64,000 nt of DNA from Ceratodon purpureus (taxonomy: Eukaryota; Streptophyta; Bryopsida; Pseudoditrichales; Ditrichaceae), in contig CM026427.1 in NCBI GenBank assembly GCA_014871385.1, forward strand, positions 9,120,344-9,184,343. The letters run 5' to 3'. Below the pieces are notes generated by a model, which made no database searches, was not told the origin of the DNA, and was given only the letters and a program-made list of their open reading frames with translations. Both the position numbers and the translations under genes were made by a program. Shown here in pieces: positions 23,448 to 35,267 of this stretch (positions within the stretch are counted from its first letter, which is position 1; each line of letters begins with the position of its first letter).

Positions 23448-26400
23448 ATGAAGGGGGAAACAGTATCTGGGTGGTCTGGGAAGGAGCCATTGCTCCGGAG
23501 GAAGAAGTCGGCGAACTATTACAAGTTATGCTTCTCGCTCCCGCCTCTCTCGCCTCCAACGTCTCCTGTTCGTCGCCTAAGGCATGCCGAGTTGCCGTCG
23601 GGGTTGCCGAAAACTCCAGGAGCTCCGTGTATACCCAAGACTCCGCACACACCCAGTCGAACTCCGCTAGGGAAAAAGCACGACGGTATGGCCACGGAGC
23701 CGTCTGGCAACCGGGGTCGACGAGTTACAATCCTCAGCATCGATGGTGGCGGTGTGCGAGGAATCATTCCTGCAACTATTCTTGAGCAGCTGGAATCATT
23801 CTTACAGGTCTTATCTCTTTCCAGAATGTCGCAAGTTTAGCTTTTCCTTACTCTCTGTGCCTTTGAAAGATTCCTCTGATAGGGTTCAATAAGTTGGGCC
23901 CTTCCCTCGATATCTGTGTCCGCATTAGCAATTCTCGTGTTTTAGCATCAGAAGATGCTTGAATTTGCCCATAATTCCTTAATGGCACACAATGACGTTG
24001 CTTAGAATGACTTTATGTGAATTGAGTTGCAATGTCTGAGTCCAGTTAGCGTTAGATCAAAACGGTCCCTCTTTTGCTTCTGAAGAGAATTCTTTGCTAT
24101 TACGCCAATGGTACAACGATTGGTTTGTGTGAAATGGCTATACTATCACTCTAAATCTAGATTGAAGCAGGGGCTTGCTGTGCTTCCATTACGTGATGTG
24201 AGGATTCTAATGGGTTTGCTGGTCACTGCAGGAATTAGACGGTCCAGAAATGCGAATTGTGGATTATTTTGATTTGATAGCTGGAACTAGTACAGGAGGC
24301 TTAATTACGGCAATGCTCGCTGCTCCTAGTCGAGAGAATCCGAAACGACCTATGTTTGAGGCGCCTCAAATTACTGAGTTTTACAGGAAACATGCGTGTA
24401 GAATATTCCCTCGATACAGGTACTATTCCCGCTTGATACCTTCTTTTTATTTACTGATCTAGAATGCCAGATTCACAACAAGCGGCAGTGCATATATTTG
24501 TATGTGCGACATGATCTCAACCTTGTTTAAATGCATGAGCGGATTGAAAAACTGTTGTTAAAGTAGACGCAGATCTGCACAAATTGATCAATTCGGTTTT
24601 CTGTTGCTATCTGTTTTTGGCAGGGGCCCATTTGGACAAATGCGTAGAAACTTGAAAGCACTTAAAGGACCGAAATACAGAGCCCAAGGACTGGACGACC
24701 TTCTATCGCAATATCTTGACGACGACAAGTTTTTAGATAGCATGCTTACTTCCGTGATCATCCCCTCCTTCGATATTAAACTTCAGCAACCAGTTTTCTT
24801 TTCTTCAACAAAGGTATGTTTACACCTCAATCATTCCCTGTTTCTTGCTGATGAAGTAACCAACCAGCAACCAATCGTGCCGTAAAAGAGAGACTGTCTA
24901 TATTTTGCACCTTGTTAGGCCATAAGAGATGAGCTTCCGATCAGCCCGCATTGGTCTTTCTCGGTGATCATGGTATAATGTTAGTCAGCAGCCTTGAAAA
25001 TTCCGAGAGAATTGCATTGAAGACCGTGCCATGTCAGGCGCCGGGATTTTCCAAAAGTTAACCAGATTGTGATTTTCTATGCTTTTTTCAGGCGAAAGCT
25101 GATCCCCTCGAAAACGCACCCTTGCGGTACGTTTGCCGTGCCACGACAGCAGCCCCGACGTACTTCCCGCCTGTCAGCTTTAGTCTCATTGATAAATCAC
25201 AACCGGACCGTAGGAAAGACTACAACATGATCGATGGCGGCATTGCTGTGAACAATCCGGTATGTCTTGCAATTGACTAGTAGTTTAGGTGACGTACTTT
25301 CCATCTATTCTCTGCAGAAAATCTTTCTCTCAACTGCTCTTTAAATAAACCACTTAACTCAGATTACCCAAATGGATCTTTTATCTGTATGAACTAACAT
25401 GTTATTGTTTATGGTGCCTAGACGTATGTGGCGATCACTCAGGCCATTAAGGAAGTGAGAAGTGGAGGGATGTGCTCAGAGCGAGTTGATTACGAGGTAA
25501 TCCTTTCTTAACATTGTCTACATCTTAATCTCTGAACTTTTATCAGAATAGCTTGTTAGACCTACACTTCGAAGCGCTAAGTGCAACGATTGCTTCAGTT
25601 GTTTTGTAGAGTGAGACATTTCTTGGATAGAAAATGTGAAGTCACAGTTGGGAGGCATGGTTTGCGTATGAAAAATTCATGAACTGGTTGTACCGTGATA
25701 GGGCTACGACGATCTGTTGGTTCTGTCTCTGGGTACTGGGAGTCAATTTCACGGCTACGACGCAGAGGAAGTTGCGAAATGGGGAGTCTTCGACTGGATG
25801 GTGCATGATGGAGACGCTCCGCTTGTTGACATGGTGTTCAATGCTAGCTCGGATATGGTGGACTACAACCTCAATATTATTTTTGATTCTCAAGATTCGT
25901 CCAAGAACTACTTACGGATAACGGTATGAGATGAGGCTCTCAAGTTGATCCTGTCTTGCTAAGGTTGTGTAGTTCGTGTGAAGGTCACATCGTTTAATGT
26001 AGCTTATTCCCTTGGGGCCATTTTTTAATGCGTGTTCGTAAATTCTGTGTCTGTATAATAGCTTGAATGAAACTATACCGCTTTTCTTCTGCCGAAGAGT
26101 TTCATCTTCTGATCTCTTCGTGAATGCAGACTGATTCTCTTGAAGGGTCTGCGGTGTCGCTCGACGACTCGTCGAAGGAAAATTTGGAGAGGCTCGTGCA
26201 GACTGCAAACAGCCTCTTGGATGAGGCGGTTGCAGAACGGGACTTCGATACAGGCGACCTTGTAGCCATCGAAACTGGCGAAACGAATCGGGAAGCACTG
26301 CGAAGGTAATGCTCCTTGTTTATCTCCTGCTCTTTTGAATGACATTTCTCTCATAAAATATTTATTTTTTCTCGTGTGAGGCAATCACTTCTTCATGCTC

Positions 26401-27050
26401 ACGCATCCTGTTGAACTGTACATGATAGATTTGCACAATTTCTGTCACAAGAACGGAGGGCACGGTTTGCCTCCAAGGCGACCTCCCCAAAAAAACAGCC
26501 CACCAGCCAACCAACTGCTCCTGCTAAGCCAACTGAACCGTCCAAATCCCCGCAATACAAAGCGAAAAAGCCACCACCGATTGAGAAACCCCAACCGGAA
26601 CGTGTGCCTAGCCTAGCCAGTGATTCAGCTAAAGCTAAATCTGCAATGGAGCTAGTGATGGACAGCCAGGTCGAGTATCAGGAGCGTGCATATGTGACAT
26701 TCCCATATTTCCCATCGCTTACATTCTTCGACAACCCCTTCGAGACAACACACAGCGGCCAGGGCTCCCCTCACGCCGCCCCGCAAGCTGTCTCGTATAT
26801 GGAGCCAGTTTATTCGACTTACTCCTATCCGCAGCCTGAATCGGAATCCTCTCGGAGGTCGAGGGGCCAGTCATCATTCTCACGGTCGTCCCAGTCGAGG
26901 TCTTCGAGCTACTCAGAATACGACGACTCCGACCATGGTTCACTGGTATACTATGATATCTCGCACCAGACGTCATACCCGAAGGGGCAGTCCTATAGCT
27001 CTCAGCCTAGCTCCTCACGATACAATGATTATTTTAATATCTTCAATTAG
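23448..27050 (+). CDS. Patatin-like phospholipase with long Ser/Tyr-rich C-terminal extension
   Basis: Lipid acyl hydrolase of the patatin family, expected to release fatty acids from galactolipids or phospholipids by a Ser-Asp dyad. Eight exons: 23448-23807, 24232-24419, 24624-24813, 25092-25259, 25422-25496, 25702-25923, 26130-26305 and 26429-27050; 666 residues. Oxyanion loop DGGGVRG at 99-105, nucleophile motif GTSTG with Ser140, and catalytic Asp294 in [11 protein letters not shown], so the active site is complete. The first 85 or so residues are Ser/Pro-rich. The patatin domain ends near residue 410. The last exon adds about 205 residues: first Lys/Pro-rich, then Ser/Tyr-rich with no domain I recognise. 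Classic patatins are about 400 residues, so the tail is unusual. The start at 23448 is the first in-frame ATG; a later Met before EPSGNRG would also leave the domain whole. Convergent with the lumen-protein gene. Confidence 0.93.
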
Positions 27051-27944
27051 GGGAATTTTGATAGTTGCATTGGACTTGTAAATTAGCATTCTTCTTTAGA
27101 TTAACTGCAGGAGCCGTTAATCACGAAAGGGTTATAAAGATGTATACCTTCGAGATTATGTATAGTTCCAATTGTAAATAAATTTATTTCGGCCGCAGCT
27201 GGTCCACTCTACATCGGACTCCTGAGTCGGCAAGTTTGTCAGGTGTGTGGGTGTGCTTGTCCCCAAACATACGAATCTGAATTCCTGCAGGCAACTCAGA
27301 GGTTTTTAATTTCGAAGCATTAGTCGAGAGTTGGTAACTCAGATCACTGTAATTCATTTCACTTATTGAGAGAGTTTTGTCACTTCGAAATAGTCAGCAG
27401 ATTACAGATCCAGATAAAGGACCCATTAATTAACAACTTCACTAAACACAAGCGACCCATCAGCTTTTTAAATCACACAGATACAGCCACGAGAATACGT
27501 GTTGGGAGCACTCTGCATTCCCTAAGAGCAAAACAAATGCTAACAGCTATAATTGATATGGAGTACACCAGCCTGATCCATCCCAGAGTTCTTCCATCCA
27601 ATTTGTGTCATATGAATTATGTATGATGCTGCATAGGTTCATCGATAAACGTTACCGTGCTCTGCTATGTACACTCAAAAATCCTGGGACAATTAGAAGA
27701 ACGAAAAAAAATCTGCTAAGTCAACGCAATATCAAGAGGAAGAATGGCAGCCATTATTCCATCAAGCCATTCAGGAACAACATACGAAATGAGCAATACA
27801 CGAATATTGAAACAGGTGCGTTTCCCAAATCATCCAACATACACGATATTGTTTCAAAAAGCTGGTTACAATCTTACAATCCCTCATCTGAAGGACACAC
27901 TTGAATCTGTACAAACTTATTGTACCGGGAAGATGCCAACATAT
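27051..27944. other. Convergent 3' spacer
   Basis: Lies between the ends of the phospholipase and lumen-protein genes. No supported coding region; presumably both 3' UTRs. Confidence 0.5.
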
Positions 27945-29049
27945 TTACTTGTTGGCCACCTTGTCGCTGACCGCCTTGGCCGCCCCTTGCACGCTCTTCT
28001 TGCCCTCTTCCGTGAGCTTCACAGCCTCCTCCTTGATCTTGTCAAGCTCTTCCCTGATCTTCCTACGCGTCTCCGGCTTGGCACGAGCAGCTTCGGCAGA
28101 GCCCGCAGGCAGCAAGAAGAGGAGCCCGGCAAGTCCAGCTCCTCCGACGACAGCCATCGCATCACGCCTGGAGCACCGTTCCTCTGATGATGCACTGACC
28201 TTCAGGCTTCCATTCTGCTTCTGCACATTGACTCAATCAATAACTCCAAACCTGAGATCCGACAACAACCGGTCTGGTATGCGGTGCTAATTCTCATCCC
28301 TACTAGATTCAGCTACCAAGCAACAGGCAGCATGGTATACACATGATGGCAGCAGGCAATCATCAATGCGTCAGAAAATGATAATACCGCCTAAATTGAC
28401 CAGCATCTTCTAGAACTCCCATTACCCTAACAGACAAGCAAGAACGCGTTTCCAATTCTTTAACATCACACACAGAGTAAGAATTCTCCAGGAAATGCAA
28501 CCTTTCACCTACATTGAGATTCTAGAAAGCTCTTGTCCAAGATCTCCCAGAACAACTTCAACTCCTAAAGCTACATCACAAATTAACCAGCAATTCCACA
28601 GAAACGTAAACAACAATGCGCCACTCCGCTCCTTAGAGAACAGAAAACGATGAGACTCAAGCACCAGGTTAACTACCTACCATCACCAAAGAAACTTTAA
28701 CAGACGAAAAATCAAAAACCCGGCTCGAAGGCTCGTAAAGAGCAAACAAACTACTAATCTCTAACACAAACTCCTCCACAGACTCCTCCACAAACTCCTC
28801 CACAAACTCCTCCACAAACTCCTCCACACACGAAAAAACGCCATCTAAAAGTGAGAACAACTTCACAGACCGCCAATCTAAGGCAAGAAACTCACAAATC
28901 AATTCCAAGCGTATAAAAGAACGACATACCTGTCGAACTGGACCAACCGAAGCAGCAGCAACAGACGCCTTGAGCCTAGAGGAAGAGAAGCCGGTCTGGA
29001 AGGAAGACAACAGAGCAACACCCTGCGCCGCAGCACTCACAGTCGCCAT
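27945..29049 (-). CDS. Small chloroplast protein with Tat-type thylakoid signal (unknown function)
   Basis: Two exons on the minus strand, 28930-29049 and 27945-28220, with GT/AG borders, give 131 residues. The N-terminus (MATVSAAAQG, then LLSSFQTGFSSSRLKASV) is typical of a stromal transit peptide. A bipartite lumen signal follows: twin Arg at 58-59 (CSRRD), hydrophobic AMAVVGGAGLAGLLFLLP, and an AEA cleavage site near residue 84. The mature part, about 47 residues, is almost all charged (Lys/Glu/Arg) and predicted helical: KIREELDKIKEEAVKLTEEG. The twin Arg suggests export by the cpTat pathway into the thylakoid lumen, unless the hydrophobic segment stays as a membrane anchor. I do not recognise a named photosystem subunit. 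The 709-bp intron holds a 12-base minisatellite. A G-box lies about 0.37 kb upstream, fitting light control. Confidence 0.85.
28765..28824. repeat. 12-base minisatellite in the intron of the lumen-protein gene
   Basis: Five tandem copies of CACAAACTCCTC; the second has one change, G for A. It lies inside the intron. Confidence 0.9.
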
Positions 29050-29411
29050 AACTTACGAATTACTTAGCTGCGAGACGAAGACGAGCGATCGATGAAGACG
29101 CTGGCTATGGCGGATCCGAGCTTGACAACTTGGTCACGTCGGTATGCTCACTCCTTCGCGACGCTTATTCTCTTCGTCCCTTTCCCAGAGAGGCCATCAA
29201 AGCATCTCCTAGATATTGGACCCTGAAATGTTGGTATGGTGTAGATAATGGTGGTTTTAGGTGCTGTGATGGTTTTGGGTGCTGTGGCTGTCTTGTTAGT
29301 TAATTAGTGTAGAGAGAGATAGTGTGTGTTGGTGTATGGTTATAGTGTGGTTTAGTAGTGGGAGTATGGGTTTTTTATTTGTTCGGGTGCCAGGTGGGCA
29401 GTGGCGGTGCT

Positions 29412-29420
29412 CCACGTGGC
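29412..29420. promoter_or_regulatory. G-box/ABRE (CCACGTGGC)
   Basis: Perfect palindromic CCACGTGG about 365 bases upstream of the lumen-protein start. G-boxes are bound by bZIP/bHLH factors in light- and ABA-responsive plant promoters. Assignment to this gene is by position. Confidence 0.4.
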
Positions 29421-29830
29421 AGAGGGGGAGAGGGGGGGGGATGGGTGTGGGCAGATAAGGGGCTCGCTTCCTTCGCGAATTACATGGCTTCCTGCGGATG
29501 CTCTTTGGCCCCACTCTTGCCAATGTGATTTCTGCAGGATTTGAATGCCTTGGTGACTCGGACTCCATTGGGAACTGGGATCTGAGAACTGGGATATGGG
29601 AAGTTGGGAACTGGGAAGGATCGTGTTCTTGTCATTTTATGCACCTGTGCATAATTGCAGGTGCATTTCCACAACTAATTTGAAAGCGGAGTACCATAAA
29701 TCTGTACAAGAAGGGGGGAATGAAAGAAATATGGAAAAAAAGGTGTTGCCTAATAACCATCGTAAACCAAGAGTTTGTTGAACTTTGCCCTTTGCGGAGA
29801 GTGTATTAGATTGTGGTAAAGAAATTAGTA

Positions 29831-29835
<5 letters not shown>

Positions 29836-29871
<36 letters not shown>
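29836..29871. repeat. (AT)n microsatellite
   Basis: About 18 AT units without interruption. Confidence 0.95.
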
Positions 29872-29873
<2 letters not shown>

Positions 29874-30571
29874 AATGGATATTGCTTTGTATTGCTATTG
29901 TTTGGAAAATACCATTGATGTTTTGCTTCAAGGACCGGAAGCATGGATTAGGCTGTGGAAAACAAAATTATAAGTTAAGAATACATATGCTATTTGGAAT
30001 TTTGGTTTTACCATCTTTTTTTGGTAATAAAAAGTTAAATTTTGGCTCTAAAATATATAATGTTTATTCAAAATAGAATATATAATTAAGAAATTTATTG
30101 TTATTTTATTTTTAAAATATTTTAATTTTAAAGGCTGCCAAATGATCTAATGTTGAATTGAGAGAGTACCAAGAAATTCCATGATTGATAAAGAACCAAG
30201 TTTAGTGAAATTTGTGAGACTCATTGCTAAAACAGAACACTAAAAATGTGGTAGTAAACAGTAATTTAATATTTGTTTTTGAATTAAAACTCAAAAGCTA
30301 GATTCCTTCTCCAACACCTCAATTTAAAATTAGATGTTACCATGGTACGACATCAATGTTACTATGACTATGTCCCCAAAATTGCCAACCACCTTGATTA
30401 ATAATTAATTAGCTGTGCATAGGGGTCCAGTGCGCTAAAGGGGATTTGTCCCATACTGTTTGAGAATGCAAAGAGGTGAAAAAGTATATATAGTGGAAGT
30501 TGTAGACAAAGAATTGTGAAAGGGTGCCTTAATTTATAAATGCTACGTGGCACCTCCTCAAGGCTCTATTA

Positions 30572-33500
30572 ACCCCTAAACGGCCAAAGTCCTAGAATGG
30601 GCTTTTTTGAACTTTGGGCAGATTCCTAAAAATTCAAATTTACTTGAAATTCTTTGAATTTTTTTGTGGGAGAAGGTTTTTTCAAGAGGTTTATGGGGAT
30701 ATTTTTTAAATTTTTTTTGGAAGAAGTGAGGAAAAGTTATGCTCATCTGAGCATAGAACGCCCTTCCATGGGCAAGCTCTCAGCCACTGTGAATGCAGCA
30801 ATTTCTGCCCGAAACTGCCCAAAAACTGCCCAAAACTGCCAAAATCTGCCCAAATCTGCCTTAAGTCGAAACTTTGAAATTCCACCAAAAATCAAGGTTT
30901 TAGTTTTTTCCAAAAATAAAAATTCTTGAATGTAGAAGAGCCATTATAGCATGTTTCCACCGTTTGGATTTTCAATCCAAGAATGTTTCATATGCTATTT
31001 TTATTGTAAAAAAACGGCCTTTGTATGTGAATTTCAGCATACCCCCTTGTGGAAATTGATGATTTTCTCAAGGTTCTACACCTTGCATGGGCATGAGATT
31101 TTGTAGACATGTACCTAAGGTGGAGGTACCCATACCCGACAAGTTAAGGCGATTGGCACAGTATCAGTAAGATTACAAGTTGGGAGAAATTTTTTGAAGG
31201 AAGGGAATTAAGGTTCATGAAGAATGAGCATTTTTTGAAAATTTTTTGAGCAAAATTGAAATTACTACAAATTTTTAAGGTGAAAAGTTGGTCCGAATGG
31301 GTAACCAACATATAGCTTCACCAATAACCAATAACATGAAGAGCAATTCTAGAACAGAAGACCACTAATAGCCGTGATAGGAGATCATTAATTTCAGCTA
31401 AACCTACTCCCTAGAAATTGAGAAGAAGGGAACTAAAAATCTCTAAGCAGGAACCTTCATGTGAGCAAGGAGTGGCTCACAGCCTGTGCAGAGATAAACA
31501 AAAGGCCATGACCGCATCGACCGCATGTCCTGCTGTACCACCCCAATTTTGGGTTGCTACACTCCGACTTCCAACCTGGCCGGCCTGTTCAAGGTGAAGC
31601 ACCCGAGCCCGCGCTTTTCCGCCAACGGCCCTCTGGCTCACTCTCGCTCTCCCGCTCGCTGCTCTCGCGCCTGGAGCTCTGAGACTGATGGTGATCCCCA
31701 TTGTGGCACACGAAATGTAGGGTGGAAATTTTGCACAGGCGTTGGCTGTAGAATTGGTTGTGATGGGTGGGTTGGCATCGTCGATATCATTGGGCCACCA
31801 AATTGGTTGTGCAGGAGGCGTGCGTCCATGTAGAATTGTTGATGCATCTGGGGCGATGGTGGTGTGAAGGTCGCGAACTGATTGGGGATTCCACCTGGAG
31901 CGAAGGTGAAGTCGCTGCGCCACGGCTCCGACGCATGGCCGCCCTCCTCCTCAGCGCTCCCGCTTGCGTGCGCTTCCTCCGAGCTCCCGACTTGCTGGCC
32001 TTGTGTTGTCGCCGTTGCCCTCCCGCCGCGACGACGCGGGCCGACTCGCTCTGCAGCCAACCTCGCTTTCTCTGCAGCTTTCATCGCTCGCGCCGCTGCA
32101 ACCTGAGCAGCGCGCTCAGTTCGCATGCGCACTGCCAGCTCCTTCTCAGCGTTTCTCCGCTCGCGCGCTGCAGCTGTTTCCAGCGCCCTCGCCTCCTTCT
32201 CGAGCGCCTTCCTACGCTTCGTAGCCTCTTTCTCCTCACGTACCCTCTCTTTCTCTCGTGCTGCTAAATCTTTTGCCTCCTTCTGTCTTTCAACTGCCGC
32301 TGCATACTCATCTGATGTCAATATCTTGGATTGTGTGAAATCCAGAATGGGATCGCGCCTTTGGGGATTTGCACGGGCAGCAATGGTGGGCAACGTCAGG
32401 AATCGAGTGATTGACTCCGGCTCCCCCTCATCGAGCTCCAGCCTCGCCAATTCGTTGGCGACATCTTCGTGGGTGTGATCCGGCGCCACAAAGAAATGCG
32501 CCGCAGTGGAGTCGGGGACTTCGCTGAACTCTGCCTCCATCGACTGGGAGCTCGCAGCATCAAACGATATGTCAAGGTCTCCCATCCTCTGCGGCCCTGA
32601 CTGTGCTTGCTCCGTAGGACCTCCGCCCTCTGCCGTTTCCTCTCCGACTTGTGCAGTACCTGTCTCGCAGAAAATTTCTGACGGTGTGAGATGTCTGTTC
32701 ATGGCTGCAGGGTTGATGGGACATATACCTGTGCCGCGGAAGCCGCTCAGAATGTTGCTCGAGGTGAGAGCTTTTTGCAACCCCAGAGAAACCCACTGCG
32801 CTAGAGTAGTCTTGTTTGCTGGCTGAGACATGTTTCGAGATGTCCAATAATCTCGGTAGGCTCTGAAATGTAGCTTGAATGGCTTGAAGATACTAACGTC
32901 AAGTGGCTGCATGGCGTGCAATGTGTGCGCAGGTAGCGTGAGAATGTCCAGCCCTGCTGCACGAGCCTCTCTGACGACATCGAGGGTCACATGCGAGTTA
33001 TGCCCGTCAAGAATTAAGAGGTGCCTGCGTTCTTGGGAAATACCGCCCTGTCCTTGGACACTCTCAATGAAGTGGGACAACCACGCACTAAACAGGTACG
33101 TAGTCATCCATGCCCGGGGCTGCATTGCCATCGTAGCCCCGGGCTCGCACCTTTCAATGTAGTTCTGCCTGAACCTTGCGCCCCAAAAAACGTAGAAAGA
33201 TGGAATAGCTGACCCCCCTGCGTTTATGCAAACTAGGACAGACAGCCACTCTCTCTGATCCGGTACGATTGAATGGACATGTCGTGCACCTCTGCGAGCG
33301 ATTACTACACCCCCACCATTGCGCCCCGCTTGCGCCCCCGACTCATCACAGTTCCAGATTTGATCTGGACTGTAATTGTGCAAGGTACATAGACTTTCCA
33401 AATTGTCATAGAAACTTTTGACGTTAGCAGCACATAATCCCTTTGCCCGTGCATTTTCTAGAGCATGTGCTACTCGTAACGTGAGCTCAGGGTGGCGGCG

Positions 33501-35265
33501 CTTCCACCAACGCATCCAGCCCTGGCCCGGGATACCATTGCGGAAGGGTGTCGGCCTGGACTTGGTTATGTCGTAGACCTTCAACTTTAATGCCGTGGGT
33601 GTAAGGCCTAGTCCCAATTCGCACATCCGTATGCAGTAATCGACTAACTGTTGCTCCTCAGCTGGACTTAAAACTGCAGCAGGTCCTCTCTTCCTAGTCC
33701 TCCTCACGCCATAACACCACTCTCGAAATGTGGAATAAGGTATGTGATACATATCAGATGCTTTTTTCATGCTCATACCTCCATCTACGCATGCCATTGC
33801 TTCTCTGAGTTGGCTGCTCGTCCATGGTCTCTCACGTCTTGTGCTACTGCCGCTGCCACCTCTCTGCCGTCCCTCACGAGCTCCACGGGGTTGTGATGGC
33901 AGTGTACCGGGGCTTTGAAGGACAGCCCGAAATGCCGAGGGCTGTGAAGGAGGGTCGGAGTCCAGGGCGGTGATGTCCTCGATGGACTGCCCCTGTGACT
34001 GCCGGACCGCTCCCGTCCTCGCTGCTCTCGTCGACCTCCTCAACGGAGGCCCACCCGAGACCACCCCGCTGGTGAAGAGGTGAATGCCTCCGACATTTCT
34101 GTAGAGCCCAGGGCCCGCTGCTGATCGGCCAGGCTGCTGAGACAGTCCCCTTCCTTCCACGCCATCGGAGCCACCCCGTGCTCTTTCACGTGCTGCACCT
34201 CTCCGTCCCTGCAGACTTGCAGTGCCGCTGGAGTCTCCACGCTGCCTCTGCCGGCTTTGCATGACCATGTTCAGTTGGCCGTAGTCCATCATCTGGTTCC
34301 CTTCACCTTCCCCTTCTTCACTACTACCTCCGTCAGTGCCCTCCATGTTCTGATCCTCGTCCTCTAAACCATCCCCACTATGGTTATCCTCATCAGACCA
34401 AGTTCCCTCATACTGATCACTAAGTGCTACTGTACCATGCAGTTGAGGTGCCATGATATGCTAGTGAAGGCAACACTTGTAACTATTGAAATTGCACAAT
34501 AAAACTATGAGAATGTGAGGAAGAAGTGTTTAGAATGATGTGTGGAAAGGTTGTCTCAAACCCGACTTCTTATTGCTTCTTGCTTGACGTCACAGATTTT
34601 TAATTCTGACAAAGATGGAACTAGTAGCTGCTAATTTTGCACCAATTTTCAGTTAACATTCATTTCCACAACCGAGCCTTCGATTTACTGGAAGTTGTCA
34701 TTAAGTGAATGCAAACCACCACACCACCACTGCCATCATGGTTTCAACAACTCTCCTATTTCTATTTTCTCAGAAACTGAATGCTAATCCCGGGTGCAGC
34801 CATTTCCGCACTGTTCAATTACCCAGCGCTGTCAGTCAGTTTACCAATATTAAAAAAAAATGTCGACATTGGGTCATGACATGTGCAACATCCGGGAAGC
34901 CTACATGGTGAGCATGGGGAGCCTCTCGGGTATGGGTACCTCCACCTTAACTCACCTAGGAACAAGAATCTAAAGAGACGCCATCCAAAATTTCTCAAAA
35001 AAATGGTTTTTTTGGACCCCAAAATACTGCTGTCCCCTTTTTGCAGGGTCAAAATTGTTTTTTTTCAACTTTGAATGTTAAGATCTCTCAAATGGTAAAG
35101 AATGAGAATGTGAGATTTGGTAGGCATATAGACATAGTAGTCAGGTACAAGATTGTACGGTTGGAAATACCAAAATTGGTTCCAAGTTTGCACTATCCGG
35201 CTTGTTTTCAAAAGGGACTATTTGGAGGCAGTTTTGAGCAAAAGCACCCTTGGCCGTTTAGGGGT
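30572..35265 (-). mobile_element. Apparently intact pogo/Tigger-like DNA transposon (4,694 bp)
   Basis: Terminal inverted repeats: ACCCCTAAACGGCCAA at the left and TTGGCCGTTTAGGGGT at the right. They are flanked by TA at 30570-30571 and 35266-35267, the target duplication expected of Tc1/mariner/pogo elements. An inner inverted pair, GGTGGAGGTACCCATACCCG near 31119 and its complement near 34927, extends the subterminal symmetry. The interior holds one long uninterrupted minus-strand transposase frame. Perfect terminal repeats and an open frame suggest a recent insertion or a still-active copy. Related ends occur at 1-468 and 9596-10517. Confidence 0.85.
31638..34454 (-). CDS. pogo/Tigger-type DDE transposase
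   Basis: 938 residues, uninterrupted. Residues 1-200 are acidic then Gly/Ser/Arg-rich. A Psq-type helix-turn-helix lies near 208-250 (WTSSQLREAMACVDGG, then STFREWCYG), followed by a CENP-B-like HTH at about 260-345 (SPAEEQQLVDYC, then GWMRWWKRRHPELTLR). The DDE_1 core has its three acidic residues visible: Asp370 in WNCDESGAQ, Asp483 in LILDGHNSH and Asp519 in HAMQPLDVSIFKPFK, so the triad is D-D-35-D. A conserved tail GFRGTGICPINP follows. Residues 715-810 are a long Ala/Arg/Glu coiled coil. The last 90 or so residues are Pro/Gln-rich. The protein cuts and pastes its own element through the terminal repeats. Codon use and GC are clearly higher than in the surrounding AT-rich DNA. A CENP-B/Jerky-type domesticated host gene is the alternative, but the intact flanking TIRs argue for a transposon. 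Confidence 0.9.
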   Translation of the reverse strand: MAPQLHGTVALSDQYEGTWSDEDNHSGDGLEDEDQNMEGTDGGSSEEGEGEGNQMMDYGQLNMVMQSRQRQRGDSSGTASLQGRRGAARERARGGSDGVEGRGLSQQPGRSAAGPGLYRNVGGIHLFTSGVVSGGPPLRRSTRAARTGAVRQSQGQSIEDITALDSDPPSQPSAFRAVLQSPGTLPSQPRGAREGRQRGGSGSSTRRERPWTSSQLREAMACVDGGMSMKKASDMYHIPYSTFREWCYGVRRTRKRGPAAVLSPAEEQQLVDYCIRMCELGLGLTPTALKLKVYDITKSRPTPFRNGIPGQGWMRWWKRRHPELTLRVAHALENARAKGLCAANVKSFYDNLESLCTLHNYSPDQIWNCDESGAQAGRNGGGVVIARRGARHVHSIVPDQREWLSVLVCINAGGSAIPSFYVFWGARFRQNYIERCEPGATMAMQPRAWMTTYLFSAWLSHFIESVQGQGGISQERRHLLILDGHNSHVTLDVVREARAAGLDILTLPAHTLHAMQPLDVSIFKPFKLHFRAYRDYWTSRNMSQPANKTTLAQWVSLGLQKALTSSNILSGFRGTGICPINPAAMNRHLTPSEIFCETGTAQVGEETAEGGGPTEQAQSGPQRMGDLDISFDAASSQSMEAEFSEVPDSTAAHFFVAPDHTHEDVANELARLELDEGEPESITRFLTLPTIAARANPQRRDPILDFTQSKILTSDEYAAAVERQKEAKDLAAREKERVREEKEATKRRKALEKEARALETAAARERRNAEKELAVRMRTERAAQVAAARAMKAAEKARLAAERVGPRRRGGRATATTQGQQVGSSEEAHASGSAEEEGGHASEPWRSDFTFAPGGIPNQFATFTPPSPQMHQQFYMDARLLHNQFGGPMISTMPTHPSQPILQPTPVQNFHPTFRVPQWGSPSVSELQAREQRAGERE

Positions 35266-35267
35266 TA

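Larger units (their letters stand above)
29050..30571. other. Upstream region and AT-rich spacer
   Basis: Promoter of the lumen-protein gene at the left, then AT-rich DNA with an (AT)18 microsatellite. No gene supported. Confidence 0.5.

Noticed and set aside
31767..32267. Plus-strand frames inside the transposon
   Set aside because: Antisense shadow of the transposase coiled coil.
30572..35265. Domesticated CENP-B/Jerky-type host gene
   Set aside because: Matching TIRs and TA duplications directly flank the unit, which argues for a transposon.
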